From Patescibacteria group bacterium (GTDB lineage: Bacteria; Patescibacteria; Paceibacteria; Paceibacterales; UBA10102), in assembly GCA_024239055.1 (NCBI GenBank), contig JANBVJ010000005.1:1-28340 (forward strand): a stretch of DNA of 28,340 nucleotides, in the 5' to 3' direction. The notes below the pieces were generated by a model. It was not told the origin of the DNA, did no database searches, and saw only the letters and a program-made list of their open reading frames with translations. The translations under genes and the position numbers were made by a program. Every line of letters starts with the position of its first letter. Within the stretch, counting starts at the first letter, position 1. Below, piece after piece: positions 1-7,879 of the stretch.

Positions 1-628
1 GTGTACATCTTGGCGCAGTTGATGTTCCACCTGCACCTTGAGATGCTGTATTTACCGAGTCTTTATTACCATCTTCCTTTACAAATTGCCAATTCATGTT
101 AACCCCCTGTAACCATTGATGAATATACCCAATTCTTTCATCATTTACTGTTAAAATTGTTGGACATGTCAGTAATGGAACTGTTTCAAATCGTTTTATT
201 GGTTCTCCTTGCACACTAATCAATGAAAAAGTGCTAATTGGTGGAAAAGATGTTGCTCCAGAACTGAATGTTTGTGTTGTATCATCTTCAAAAACAACTG
301 TTGTAAACAGTTTTACGCTACAATTATCTGGTAGTGCCTTGATAATTTTCAAAGCCTCACTTGCTTGAATTGTTTCAATTGCATTTGAAAAGTCAGTTGA
401 TGCTTCTACTGTTTGACCTGTAGATGTAATAGTAGTTCGAGGTTCCCCAACTGTTCTAAACGGTACAAAATTCTGAGCAATTGAATATTGATCGTTAAAA
501 ATTCCAATATCTGGTTGATCATTAAATCCTAATGATGGAATTGAAAAGATCGCACCTAATGATACTGCAATGATCCCAACTACAATGATTAACTTAGCAG
601 TATTTGTTAAACGATTCTTCCTTACCAC
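1..628 (-). CDS. Membrane-anchored surface protein, 3'-truncated by window edge
   Basis: The reading frame is open from a GTG at 626-628 to the window edge, so the C-terminus is missing. The visible 209 residues start with a basic stretch (VVRKNRLTNTAK) and one hydrophobic helix at about residues 12-30, followed by a Ser/Thr/Gln-rich ectodomain with two widely spaced cysteines. No ATG is present near the start; GTG is chosen because it gives the basic-plus-helix N-terminus typical of neighbouring proteins, and because the recurrent ATTTTA element lies just upstream (633-638). I do not recognise the family. A 150-base gap separates it from the upstream gene, so it probably has its own promoter. 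Confidence 0.7.
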   Translation of the reverse strand, partial: MVRKNRLTNTAKLIIVVGIIAVSLGAIFSIPSLGFNDQPDIGIFNDQYSIAQNFVPFRTVGEPRTTITSTGQTVEASTDFSNAIETIQASEALKIIKALPDNCSVKLFTTVVFEDDTTQTFSSGATSFPPISTFSLISVQGEPIKRFETVPLLTCPTILTVNDERIGYIHQWLQGVNMNWQFVKEDGNKDSVNTASQGAGGTSTAPRCT

Positions 629-778
629 AAAATAAAATGGGACTTCTATAGTAAAATAAGAGGAATTGTTCGTTTTTACTGATTATTTGGTGCGTAAAAT
701 TTTCAATTATACTACGTAGCGGTTTAGAATTTGTGTTTGTAGAACCTTTATTTCAAAAAGATCGTGAAAAGTTAGTTA
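629..778 (-). promoter_or_regulatory. Intergenic region with CGCTACGTAG element
   Basis: The 150-base gap has no convincing ORF. On the minus strand it holds CGCTACGTAG (712-721, palindromic core CTACGTAG) followed by TATAATTG, and the ATTTTA element immediately before the GTG start. The same context (AATTC-AA-n-CGCTACGTAG-nn-TAT) recurs at 4364-4373 upstream of another gene. A promoter or operator role is inferred. Confidence 0.4.
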
Positions 779-1687
779 CTAGAAATCAGTTATTGGTGCT
801 GACTTTCTTCTGATAAAGATTGTAATACCTACTATTGCAACTATTAACACTCCAAGTACAACGAAAACTTGTGTTGCAAGCCCACTTGATATTGTTAACT
901 CAGGAAAACCATTTCCATTTTCAGGCATCAGCATTTCTGGTGGTAAGTCTACCTCACATCTTCCTTCATGAGCAACTACAACTCCTGCCTCACCAGCAAA
1001 ACATCTGTTAGCGTAAGTCCTACCATCAATTCCACATACTTGATCAATTGTTTGTGGGCAAATCTCTGGTTCTGGATCTACTTCCATTATCTCTTCCATT
1101 ATTTCATCCATTGATTTCATTTGTCCGACTTTGGTAAATGAAATTGTTGCGCCTGATGTTCCATCTCCATTAGTAATAGCGTATCTAAGTCCAGATACAT
1201 CGGCAGTACAGAAATTACCTCCTATTCCAATCTCTAGCAGACCAGTTTTTCCTTCAATTTGTGGTTGAATGTTTGTTTTTAGCGGTAGACCTTCTGTAGT
1301 TGCAAATGATCTTACTACCTCATCATCTAAAATCACATCTAATCTTAGATTCTTTTGAAATGTTTCACAGGTAAAGGATTCAGTTGTAATTAATATTCTC
1401 CAATCAACTATAACTGGTTCATTTGTGTTAATCAACATCAAATCAATTGATTCCTTTAACAAACCTCCCGAACTAGCCGACTCTAAATTTCTAAAGAACC
1501 AAGTACAACCAACTTCTCCACATTGTACCCTTGCATTGTTAATATCGACTACTGATAAACCAGTAAACTGTTCAAAAAATGTTGGATCTATTCCACCGAA
1601 TGTAAAGATCCCTAATCCAATAAAGATAACTCCTATTGCTCCGCTTAGTAAAATAACTGAGTTTGTTCTTCTTGCTTTTTTTGTCAT
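779..1687 (-). CDS. Membrane-anchored Kazal-domain surface protein
   Basis: 302 residues. A basic N-terminus (MTKKARR) is followed by a helix at about 11-31, an ectodomain containing several cysteines, a Kazal-type motif at 210-244 (CPQTIDQVCGIDGRTYANRC, then HEGRC), and a C-terminal helix at about 272-293 with a basic tail. Kazal domains are classical serine-protease inhibitor folds; this one shows the core VCG-DG-TY-N-C...G-C pattern with four cysteines instead of the usual six. Both termini are predicted inside and the ectodomain outside. Its start overlaps the preceding gene's stop (TAATG), implying translational coupling with a second Kazal protein and a protease-like protein. An inhibitor function is inferred from the fold only. 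Confidence 0.85.
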   Translation of the reverse strand: MTKKARRTNSVILLSGAIGVIFIGLGIFTFGGIDPTFFEQFTGLSVVDINNARVQCGEVGCTWFFRNLESASSGGLLKESIDLMLINTNEPVIVDWRILITTESFTCETFQKNLRLDVILDDEVVRSFATTEGLPLKTNIQPQIEGKTGLLEIGIGGNFCTADVSGLRYAITNGDGTSGATISFTKVGQMKSMDEIMEEIMEVDPEPEICPQTIDQVCGIDGRTYANRCFAGEAGVVVAHEGRCEVDLPPEMLMPENGNGFPELTISSGLATQVFVVLGVLIVAIVGITIFIRRKSAPITDF

Positions 1688-1980
1688 TATCCATACAATT
1701 GATCAAACAATGACTCTGCTTGACACATTCCTTTATGCATTACAGTAGTTCCTGCTACTTCTGCGTTACATGAATTGTCATAGGTAAATCCATCCTCTCC
1801 ACATACAGGTGCAAATTCAAGTGTACATGCAACAGGAGGATTTGTTACAGGTAATTCCCCTCTTGGTGGTTCAAAGAATGGATCTGGTACAAACATTACT
1901 ACCATTACACCAATAAGAACTACAAAAAATAATCCAGCAAGTGCAACAAATTTTGTATCTTTTCTTGTTTTTTTTGCCAT
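1687..1980 (-). CDS. Small membrane-anchored Kazal-domain protein
   Basis: 97 residues: basic N-terminus (MAKKTRKDTK), one helix at about 11-30, a Pro-rich linker, then one Kazal-like domain at 52-86 with the signature FAPVCGEDGFTYDNSC and a terminal HKGMC. It is the minimal form of the architecture seen in the next gene. TAATG overlaps at both ends couple it to the protease-like gene upstream and the larger Kazal gene downstream. Likely outward-facing, possibly guarding surface proteins against proteolysis; that role is inferred. Confidence 0.85.
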   Translation of the reverse strand: MAKKTRKDTKFVALAGLFFVVLIGVMVVMFVPDPFFEPPRGELPVTNPPVACTLEFAPVCGEDGFTYDNSCNAEVAGTTVMHKGMCQAESLFDQLYG

Positions 1981-2765
1981 TAGATCGCATTCACCAAATG
2001 TAAACTTGTCCAGAAAATTATTGCCACACCTGCTCCGATCAGGACACTAATACCTTTCGACTGGAAGAAACCATTGATAAGAATCACAACGAAAACTAAG
2101 ATTGCTAATTTTAAGAACTCTTCTGCTGTTGCCACAAGTGTAAACTGCCAAATAAATTCTGAGAATAGATCAGATACTCCTTGAAAACCAATTCCAATTT
2201 CATTTACACCAAGTAAAACTGGTTGATCAGGTGCTACTGCGAACTGTTGTGTTCCTCCAACTATTTCAAATCCTGTTCTGTTAAGGTAGACTACTGTGCT
2301 GTTATAGACTCCATGAATGATTATTGGAACTAAGAGTGCATTTGTCTGTAAAAATGCAACCATCATAATTATTCCAGCAACTAAAATTCCACCAAACTGT
2401 GCGTTTCGTAATGCATCTGCATCTCCACCTGATGCAATAATTAGAATTAAGAAAACTGAAACAAATATTGCAAAGATCCCTCCACCAATCCAGATCAATC
2501 CTTTTAGATCAATGTCATTAGTCCAGAAAATATTCAGATCTCTTGCTCTCTCACCAGTTCCTCCCAAGTTTGCTTGTGCAAACAGAATTCCCATTCCAGA
2601 ACCAAGATAAAGAAAGAAGAAAGTTTGTAAAGTCCTAAACTCTACTGCGTTATCTATGTTTGAAAGTGCAAAGAATCCAAGAATCATTGGTAAGGCGAGT
2701 ACCCAAATTACAGTTGAAACCCTAGTTACAGTTTGGGAAGTATTCTTCCCTCTTAATGCCGACAT
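1980..2765 (-). CDS. Polytopic membrane protein, possible CPBP/PrsW-like intramembrane protease
   Basis: 261 residues with about seven or eight hydrophobic helices. Near the C-terminus it has AEEFLKL (E215, E216, K219), an EExxK motif like that of PrsW/CPBP glutamic-type membrane peptidases, and a last helix with H256 and N259 (SLHLVNAI); a further HGVYN sits at 151-155. The protein stops directly after the His/Asn motif, so the third conserved motif of the family is absent or displaced, and activity is uncertain. It is translationally coupled to two Kazal-domain genes. The ATTTT-containing element (2773-2780) precedes the ATG. It could also be an unrelated multi-helix protein. Confidence 0.55.
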   Translation of the reverse strand: MSALRGKNTSQTVTRVSTVIWVLALPMILGFFALSNIDNAVEFRTLQTFFFLYLGSGMGILFAQANLGGTGERARDLNIFWTNDIDLKGLIWIGGGIFAIFVSVFLILIIASGGDADALRNAQFGGILVAGIIMMVAFLQTNALLVPIIIHGVYNSTVVYLNRTGFEIVGGTQQFAVAPDQPVLLGVNEIGIGFQGVSDLFSEFIWQFTLVATAEEFLKLAILVFVVILINGFFQSKGISVLIGAGVAIIFWTSLHLVNAI

Positions 2766-2782
2766 TAGACACTAGAAAATGG

Positions 2783-3952
2783 TTATTTTCTAATTGCTCT
2801 TATGCCTATTCCAATTAATGAGATGACTAGAATTACTCCTCCAAGTGCGAGAAATACTATTGGATCAACTCTTGGAGGAACTTGCAAAGCAGATGGTACT
2901 GGAATTGTGTCTATTTCTTCTTGATTTGGTAGGCATTCAAATGTTTGTGATCCCGAATCTAATGATAATGTGACTAATTGCTGTGTGAATCCATCTTTAC
3001 ATACACAGGTTTGGGTGCTAGAATCAAATTCTTCTGCTACTCCACATTCTTGCGGTGCTAGTGGATCATCATTTACACATTCTGGTGGTGGTGGGAATAT
3101 TGCAATACATGCTGTTAATTCTTGTTCAGGTGTTGCAGTTCCATTCATAGACATATCAATTGTTTCATCAACAAGATCAATTATTACATCTGCAAAGTTT
3201 GCATCATGGAAAATATTTATTCCTAGTAATCCTCTTGGAGAGATTTCATTAAACTGATTCTCAATATCCATATTAACAAGTCTATCAATTTGTGCCTCAT
3301 GAGTTTCTGGTAATAAAACAGCAGGAGTTACAACTCCTCCGCTTGATGATTCTGGAATTGTTGATGACTCTGTTTCATTAAATCCAAATGTAAATGAACC
3401 AGCAAGATTTTGATCTACTCTAAATCCAACTACATAATTAATGGGAACTGGATCACATGGAGCAGTTACACAAGTTACGTTTGTTGTTGGTATCAAGACA
3501 ACTGCTCTTGCAAAAGTAAACGATACATCATTTAAAACCGTTCCAATATCTGTTCCATTGAATGTTTCAGTTGATTGTACTAATCTTACTGGTGGTGAAA
3601 AATCAACATTCCAAACATAACCAGTAACTGTTACATCAGGATCTTCTGTAGCAATTCTTATTGTAAAGTCCGTAATTACAGTTGGATTCGTAAGTTGGAA
3701 TCTTTCACCAACTGCAAAGTTTCTAGTAACTTCAATTATATTTCCTGTTGCCACAAATGCTTTAGCATTTAGTAATGCTTGAGTTGATTCATTAATTTCT
3801 GGAATTGCACCTGCTGTTACGTTACCAGTAATATCAAAACCAATGAATGACAGATCAAAATTCAGTTGTACTAAACCAAAACCTAGTAAAGCAACACCAA
3901 TAATTGTGGTAACTGCGAGGATCATACCACTTCTGCCCTTTCCTTTCGCCAT
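2783..3952 (-). CDS. Membrane-anchored ectodomain protein with beta-sandwich and Cys-rich module
   Basis: 389 residues. Basic N-terminus (MAKGKGR), helix about 10-30, then a domain at about 70-240 that resembles part of the collagen-like protein at 13679-15157: FAVGERFQLTNPTVITDFTI matches FAVAESFTLADPTIITDITM, and both continue with a W-N-D/PP segment and a G-INIFHD/G-IDIFHD ending. A short EGF/TIL-like cysteine cluster follows (about 280-345), then a C-terminal helix (about 364-386) and basic tail. The beta-sandwich assignment is inferred from strand-like alternation. It has its own upstream element (TATAAAAT on + at 3959-3966) and no overlap with its neighbours. Confidence 0.8.
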   Translation of the reverse strand: MAKGKGRSGMILAVTTIIGVALLGFGLVQLNFDLSFIGFDITGNVTAGAIPEINESTQALLNAKAFVATGNIIEVTRNFAVGERFQLTNPTVITDFTIRIATEDPDVTVTGYVWNVDFSPPVRLVQSTETFNGTDIGTVLNDVSFTFARAVVLIPTTNVTCVTAPCDPVPINYVVGFRVDQNLAGSFTFGFNETESSTIPESSSGGVVTPAVLLPETHEAQIDRLVNMDIENQFNEISPRGLLGINIFHDANFADVIIDLVDETIDMSMNGTATPEQELTACIAIFPPPPECVNDDPLAPQECGVAEEFDSSTQTCVCKDGFTQQLVTLSLDSGSQTFECLPNQEEIDTIPVPSALQVPPRVDPIVFLALGGVILVISLIGIGIRAIRK

Positions 3953-3958
3953 TTACAT

Positions 3959-3966
3959 TATAAAAT
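3959..3966 (-). promoter_or_regulatory. ATTTTATA element before gene start
   Basis: On the minus strand ACATTTTATAATGTAA lies directly before the ATG of the 2783-3952 gene. It is one of about 13 similar elements that precede first genes of transcription units here. It is too close to the ATG to act as a normal archaeal TATA box. Confidence 0.45.
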
Positions 3967-3970
3967 GTAC

Positions 3971-4345
3971 TTATTTCCCACGAATGATTGATCCAATTAC
4001 AAATTCAAAAACTCCAAGACCAACATATACTAATGCTCCAAAACCAATTAAGGAACCAAGTGATCCAATTGATTCAATTTCCATTGTTGTTTCAAAGTCA
4101 CTACCAATCCTTTGACAAAGACCATCTGAATTAATAATATATGCTGTTAAACATGTGCCATCTGGATTTGGTGTCAGGAATTTTGGTAGAGTTGAATCTC
4201 CCATTGGAACAACTGACAATGGAAGTGATGCCAATTCAAATGATGGTATATTTGTTCCAAAAAGGAGCAATCCTATTCCTCCAATTATCAAAACTATACC
4301 CCAAAATTGAAACCACACGCCTATTATTGTTCGTGCTGTACCCAT
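3971..4345 (-). CDS. Small membrane protein, two helices with Cys-containing loop
   Basis: 124 residues: N-terminal helix (about 8-30), an outside loop of about 60 residues with two cysteines (TCLT, LCQR) that could form a disulfide, and a C-terminal helix (about 94-117) with a short basic tail. The hairpin topology mirrors the larger surface proteins nearby. The ATTTTA element (4350-4355) and the CGCTACGTAG element (4364-4373) lie upstream, after a T-rich terminator of the preceding gene, so it probably starts a transcription unit. Family not recognised. Confidence 0.7.
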   Translation of the reverse strand: MGTARTIIGVWFQFWGIVLIIGGIGLLLFGTNIPSFELASLPLSVVPMGDSTLPKFLTPNPDGTCLTAYIINSDGLCQRIGSDFETTMEIESIGSLGSLIGFGALVYVGLGVFEFVIGSIIRGK

Positions 4346-4363
4346 ACTGTAAAATCAGATACT

Positions 4364-4373
4364 CTACGTAGCG
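4364..4373 (-). promoter_or_regulatory. CGCTACGTAG element, copy 2
   Basis: The minus strand reads AATTCAAGATCGCTACGTAG followed by AGTAT, 18 bases before the ATG at 4345. It matches the copy at 712-721 in both core and flanks. The palindromic core CTACGTAG suggests a dimeric DNA-binding protein or a promoter element. Confidence 0.4.
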
Positions 4374-4430
4374 ATCTTGAATTTAGAAAATTTGGGATTT
4401 CTATAGAGGATCAATGGTCGGACAAAGTTT

Positions 4431-4470
4431 AAAGATAAAAAAAAGAAAAAAAGGAATTTGAGTTTTTTTT
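4431..4470 (-). terminator. T-tract terminator after the 4474-5511 gene
   Basis: Just past the stop codon the minus strand has an A8 run, a short spacer and then TTTTTTTCTTTTTTTT. The long T-tracts fit archaeal intrinsic termination, and the A-run could pair with them. Confidence 0.6.
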
Positions 4471-4473
4471 GGA

Positions 4474-5511
4474 CTATGCTTCTTGTACTTGTACTGTATC
4501 AGTTACAGTTGGATTTGTTCCACCTGTTGCACTTAATGATTTGATGTTGAATGTTACTGCAAGATCATCATTGGTAGCCAAGTTTGTTACAATCTTCAAT
4601 GCGGTAGGTACTACCTCATTTCCATTTTGTGGAGTTGCAACATAATTTGCGCTGTCGAATTGTGCTGTGCCTTTACCTACTTTGAATCTGTAAACAATTT
4701 CACTTGATGTGAGTTGTTCATCAAATTCTGTAAGTGACTTGACACCAATATTTGGCATATCAAGTGTACTTAGGCTTCGATCCCATTTTTGATCTTCGAT
4801 GTTGTCAATTCGAAGTTCATATTCGAATTGTGCTGATGCAGTTTCCTGTGGTTGTGTGATCTCCCAACGAACAAAATTCTGTGATCCTGCTCCTGTGCCA
4901 ATTCCTGTTAAGTCTGCTGGTGTGTTTAATGTGAATGTTCCAACATCGAATGAGTTGACAAACAAGGAAATTGTACTAGATGTCTGACCTGCTGTTGGTG
5001 GATCCATTGATCTTAAATCCATTTTGAAAACCCATTCTTTAACTCCATCGTTATTGATGTCTCTAAAGAAAAAGTCTATGATTCTTGGATTAAGTGACTG
5101 GTCTGCTGTACTTTGAGGCGCAACAAAAAATTGCTGACCTGTCGGTACTGTTTCACTAACATACATGATACTGTTCATATCTGGTGTGATGGTTAACTGA
5201 TTTCCAGTTCCACTTCCTATTGTTGAATAGGTAATCTCATCAGATGATTTGTAGTATGTAGTTACGAGATTTGTTCCTTCGATCCTCGCCTCAGCGTTGT
5301 CAAGTGCATCACGATGAATGACGTTGACAGTTAACTGTCCCGAAAACTCTTGTGTCCCTGCTGGAGCAGATGGTATTGCCTGTGGTACTCCGCCTGTGCC
5401 TGTTCCTACGGTCAGACCTTGAAAAGATCCACCGAAGGCAAGTGCGAATATAACACCGATAATTACTACTCCCAAGACAATGAATGGTGTGTTATTTCTT
5501 CCGTTAGCCAT
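4474..5511 (-). CDS. Abundant-type surface/virion protein, paralogue A
   Basis: 345 residues: short basic N-terminus, one helix (about 9-28), then a wholly extracellular Thr/Ser/Gly-rich domain with no cysteine and no C-terminal helix. It contains DINNDGVKEW (about residues 160-170), a DxNxDG calcium-loop-like motif. From about residue 175 to the end it is nearly identical to the next gene (for example SQNFVRWEITQPQETASAQF in both), whereas the N-terminal third has diverged. It stands alone between strong T-tract terminators with its own upstream element, a layout often seen for highly expressed structural genes. A major structural or surface-layer role is inferred; the family is not recognised. 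Confidence 0.8.
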   Translation of the reverse strand: MANGRNNTPFIVLGVVIIGVIFALAFGGSFQGLTVGTGTGGVPQAIPSAPAGTQEFSGQLTVNVIHRDALDNAEARIEGTNLVTTYYKSSDEITYSTIGSGTGNQLTITPDMNSIMYVSETVPTGQQFFVAPQSTADQSLNPRIIDFFFRDINNDGVKEWVFKMDLRSMDPPTAGQTSSTISLFVNSFDVGTFTLNTPADLTGIGTGAGSQNFVRWEITQPQETASAQFEYELRIDNIEDQKWDRSLSTLDMPNIGVKSLTEFDEQLTSSEIVYRFKVGKGTAQFDSANYVATPQNGNEVVPTALKIVTNLATNDDLAVTFNIKSLSATGGTNPTVTDTVQVQEA

Positions 5512-5524
5512 GTTTCTTCCTTAT

Positions 5525-5532
5525 TATAAAAT
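5525..5532 (-). promoter_or_regulatory. ATTTTATA element before gene start
   Basis: CTATTTTATAATAAGGAAGAAAC precedes the ATG at 5511 on the minus strand. The GGAAGA between element and ATG could act as a ribosome binding site. This copy is the farthest from its start codon (about 14 bases). Confidence 0.45.
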
Positions 5533-5579
5533 AGTGAGTTTTATCGACATTTCAAGCACGAAAAATAGGCACAAAATAC

Positions 5580-5606
5580 TCTAAAAAATAAAAAAAATGA
5601 AGGATT
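5580..5606 (-). terminator. T-tract terminator after the 5615-6622 gene
   Basis: Shortly after the stop codon the minus strand reads CATTTTTTTTATTTTTTAGAG, two T-runs typical of archaeal termination. This isolates paralogue B from paralogue A. Confidence 0.6.
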
Positions 5607-5614
5607 TTATTGGA

Positions 5615-6622
5615 TTATGCTTCTTGAACGCAAACTTGATCAGTTACAGTTGGATTTGTTCCACCAGTCTGACTAAGAGACTTGATATTATATGTTATAC
5701 AAATATCGTCACTTGTAGCCAAGTTTGTTACAATCTTTAATGCTGATGGAATAACCTCATTTCCGTTTTGTGGAGTTGTAACGTAATTAGCAGAATCGAA
5801 TTGTGCATTTCCTGAACCTATTTTGAATCTGTAAACAATTTCAGTTGATGTTAGTTGTTCATCAAATTCTGTAAGTGACTTGACACCAATATTTGGAATA
5901 TCTAGTGTGCTAAGACTTCGATCCCATTTCTGATCCTCGATGTTGTCAATTCGAAGTTCATATTCGAATTGTGCTGATGCTGTTTCCTGTGGTTGAGTGA
6001 TCTCCCATCTCACGAAATTTTGGGAACCTGCTCCAGTTCCAATTGCTGTTAAGTTTGCTGGTGTATTCAATGTGAAAGTTCCTATATCCCAAGAATTGGT
6101 AAAGAAAGCCATTGTACTAGAAGTTTGACCAGCAACTGCTGGAGGCATTGATCTTAAATCGAATTTGAAAAGAAATTCTTTTATTCCATTATTAGTCACA
6201 TCGATGAATGACCAGTCTGTAATTCTTGCGTTTAGTGATTGGTCTGCTGTTCCTTGTGGATCAATAAAGAATGGATCTAATACTCCTAATGTTGCATACA
6301 TTACACTGTTCATGTCTTGTGTGATTGATAATTCAACACCAGTTCCTGAACCAATTGAAGCAAATTGTGTTCCGTCTGATGACTTGTAATAAACTGTATC
6401 TATATCAACTCCCTCTACTCTGATTTCTGAATTATCTAAACTATCAGTATGAGTTACGTCTACTCTTAACTGACCTGAAAACTGTACAGTTCCTGCTGGT
6501 GTAGATGGTACTTGAACTGGTACTCCACCTGTTGGGCTATCAAATCTAATAAATCCCATTGCTCCTGCTAGAACAATTATAAGAACTACTACTCCTAATC
6601 CAATCATGAGTTTTGATACCAT
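5615..6622 (-). CDS. Abundant-type surface/virion protein, paralogue B
   Basis: 335 residues, same plan as paralogue A: N-terminal helix (about 5-25), GGVPVQVPSTPAGTVQFSG linker, beta-rich ectodomain. The calcium-loop-like segment has lost acidic residues (DVTNNGIKEF instead of DINNDGVKEW). Near its end it has cysteines (DDICITYN, QVCVQEA) where A has DDLAVTFN and TVQVQEA, so B could form a C-terminal disulfide that A cannot. The last ~60% is nearly identical to A. The gene is monocistronic, with an ATTTTA element just before the ATG and a T-tract terminator after the stop. Confidence 0.8.
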   Translation of the reverse strand: MVSKLMIGLGVVVLIIVLAGAMGFIRFDSPTGGVPVQVPSTPAGTVQFSGQLRVDVTHTDSLDNSEIRVEGVDIDTVYYKSSDGTQFASIGSGTGVELSITQDMNSVMYATLGVLDPFFIDPQGTADQSLNARITDWSFIDVTNNGIKEFLFKFDLRSMPPAVAGQTSSTMAFFTNSWDIGTFTLNTPANLTAIGTGAGSQNFVRWEITQPQETASAQFEYELRIDNIEDQKWDRSLSTLDIPNIGVKSLTEFDEQLTSTEIVYRFKIGSGNAQFDSANYVTTPQNGNEVIPSALKIVTNLATSDDICITYNIKSLSQTGGTNPTVTDQVCVQEA

Positions 6623-6628
6623 CTATAT

Positions 6629-6637
6629 TAAAATGGT
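6629..6637 (-). promoter_or_regulatory. ACCATTTTA element before gene start
   Basis: The minus strand reads ACCATTTTAATATAG directly before the ATG at 6622. The same ACCATTTTA core precedes the starts at 7246 and 7512. Confidence 0.45.
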
Positions 6638-6673
6638 CAAATATCGAGAAAAAAAATAGAAAATAGAGGATTT

Positions 6674-7246
6674 CTAAACTTTTGGAAGTCCTAAATCGCC
6701 TTCGGCTTTCTGAATTGAACCTGTTCTATTGGCTACGAATACAACAATTGTGCCTACAATTATAGCAAATAGTAAGCCTACAAACAAGGTCATAAAGTCA
6801 CCAGATACGAGTGCGTTGAATATTGTAACAACGTCTGTTGCAGATAGATCAGTTCCAAATATTCGCAATACCTGATTTGTTAACCAGAACAAGAACACAA
6901 TTATTGCGCCTAGTATTATTGCAGTAATAAAGAATGTTCTTTTTGGAATATCTGGTTTTGCTTCAACACTCTTGAATGGTATTAAGAATCCCTGTCGTGC
7001 TACTAAGAATATAGCAACGAATGCAATAATTAGTACAGATACTACCCACCATATTATCTGCCCGAATCCTGCTAGTGAGTTAAGATTTTCTATTCCAGAA
7101 GCCAAGTCTTGAAGGTCGCCAGTTAGCGGTACACCAAGTAGGTATATCGATAGACCTCCAATAAGTCCGAAGATTATCAAGAACAAAAGACCTACAACAA
7201 GTCTATTTACTGCTCTTTTTGCTGTCTTTGTTACTTCTCCTACCAT
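6674..7246 (-). CDS. Four-helix membrane protein
   Basis: 190 residues with a basic N-terminus (MVGEVTKTAKRAVNR) and four hydrophobic segments at about 17-38, 62-83, 104-126 and 150-171; the loop between helices 2 and 3 is basic and probably cytosolic. No catalytic motif is visible. It lies upstream of paralogue B but has its own upstream element and a T-rich stretch after the stop. Family not recognised; a structural membrane role is possible. Confidence 0.7.
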   Translation of the reverse strand: MVGEVTKTAKRAVNRLVVGLLFLIIFGLIGGLSIYLLGVPLTGDLQDLASGIENLNSLAGFGQIIWWVVSVLIIAFVAIFLVARQGFLIPFKSVEAKPDIPKRTFFITAIILGAIIVFLFWLTNQVLRIFGTDLSATDVVTIFNALVSGDFMTLFVGLLFAIIVGTIVVFVANRTGSIQKAEGDLGLPKV

Positions 7247-7251
7247 TGATC

Positions 7252-7260
7252 TAAAATGGT
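7252..7260 (-). promoter_or_regulatory. ACCATTTTA element before gene start
   Basis: ACCATTTTAGATCA precedes the ATG at 7246 on the minus strand, in an 83-base gap that also holds the T-rich end (TTTTTTTCATTTTTG, near 7288-7305) of the upstream unit. Confidence 0.45.
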
Positions 7261-7329
7261 AGAAATAACGTATTATCCATCTCTACAAAAATGAAAAAAA
7301 TTTTAGAGAATCTTTTCTGGAAATACCAG

Positions 7330-7512
7330 TCAGATTCTTTTTTGTCTTAGTTTGATACCTAAGAACACTAGAACCAGTGAAAACACTAATTCAAAGGAGT
7401 TCAGTAATATAGCAACTGCTGTTCCTGCAAATAGATTCTGAAATCCAATTAATGAATCTACGAGTAACAAGAAACCTATTACCAGAACTGCGTTACCAGT
7501 ATTTCCTGCCAT
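7330..7512 (-). CDS. Two-helix membrane microprotein
   Basis: 60 residues, almost entirely two hydrophobic helices (about 7-25 and 30-52) with a basic C-terminus (KLRQKRI). Size and shape resemble several other two-helix microproteins in this window and, loosely, small coat proteins of spindle-shaped archaeal viruses, but no sequence match is claimed. The ACCATTTTATAAT element (7515-7524) fills the 17-base gap before its ATG. Confidence 0.6.
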   Translation of the reverse strand: MAGNTGNAVLVIGFLLLVDSLIGFQNLFAGTAVAILLNSFELVFSLVLVFLGIKLRQKRI

Positions 7513-7514
7513 AT

Positions 7515-7524
7515 TATAAAATGG
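7515..7524 (-). promoter_or_regulatory. ACCATTTTATAAT element between two genes
   Basis: This element occupies almost all of the 17-base space between the stop of the 7530-7871 gene and the ATG at 7512, which shows that it is retained where little other non-coding sequence is kept. Confidence 0.45.
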
Positions 7525-7529
7525 TAAAA

Positions 7530-7871
7530 CTACTTGAGTGAATCTTTATCAGGAAATTCATGTTTTCTATCGTCTTTAGGTTCAATGTGACGAATAAGAT
7601 ACCATCCATAGAACATCAAAAAAGCATCAAAAAACATTACTACAGTCATAATTGGTACTTGCCAAGAGTCTGCTAGTCCTAAATCCTTGAAAATTCCCCA
7701 ATTGTATTCTTGAATTCGGTTGAGATCAATGTAAGCAGATGCTAATACAACAAAGTGAATCAATCCGAATAGAAACATTGTGTAGGCAGTAGATGCAGGA
7801 ACATTTTGGAATCTTAGATCTTTCAAACCCCAAATACCTTTAAAAAAAGATTTGATATTCATAATGTCCAC
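7530..7871 (-). CDS. Two-helix membrane protein with charged C-terminal tail
   Basis: 113 residues with two hydrophobic segments (about 27-47 and 71-93) and a charged, probably cytosolic tail (HIEPKDDRKHEFPDKD). The frame opens at a GTG at 7871; an ATG three codons later (MNIKSFFKG) is an equally good start. The upstream sequence carries a direct repeat of ATGTGGAC. It is separated from the upstream gene by only eight bases and so belongs to that operon. Family not recognised. Confidence 0.65.
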   Translation of the reverse strand: MDIMNIKSFFKGIWGLKDLRFQNVPASTAYTMFLFGLIHFVVLASAYIDLNRIQEYNWGIFKDLGLADSWQVPIMTVVMFFDAFLMFYGWYLIRHIEPKDDRKHEFPDKDSLK

Positions 7872-7879
7872 ATGTCCAC

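Noticed and set aside
2317..2610. Plus-strand ORF opposite the protease-like gene, and similar + ORFs elsewhere (e.g. 1425-1748, 2970-3257, 10802-11155, 20435-20770)
   Set aside because: They are antisense shadows of strongly supported minus-strand genes, with Lys/Pro/Ser/Ile-biased composition and no initiation signals.
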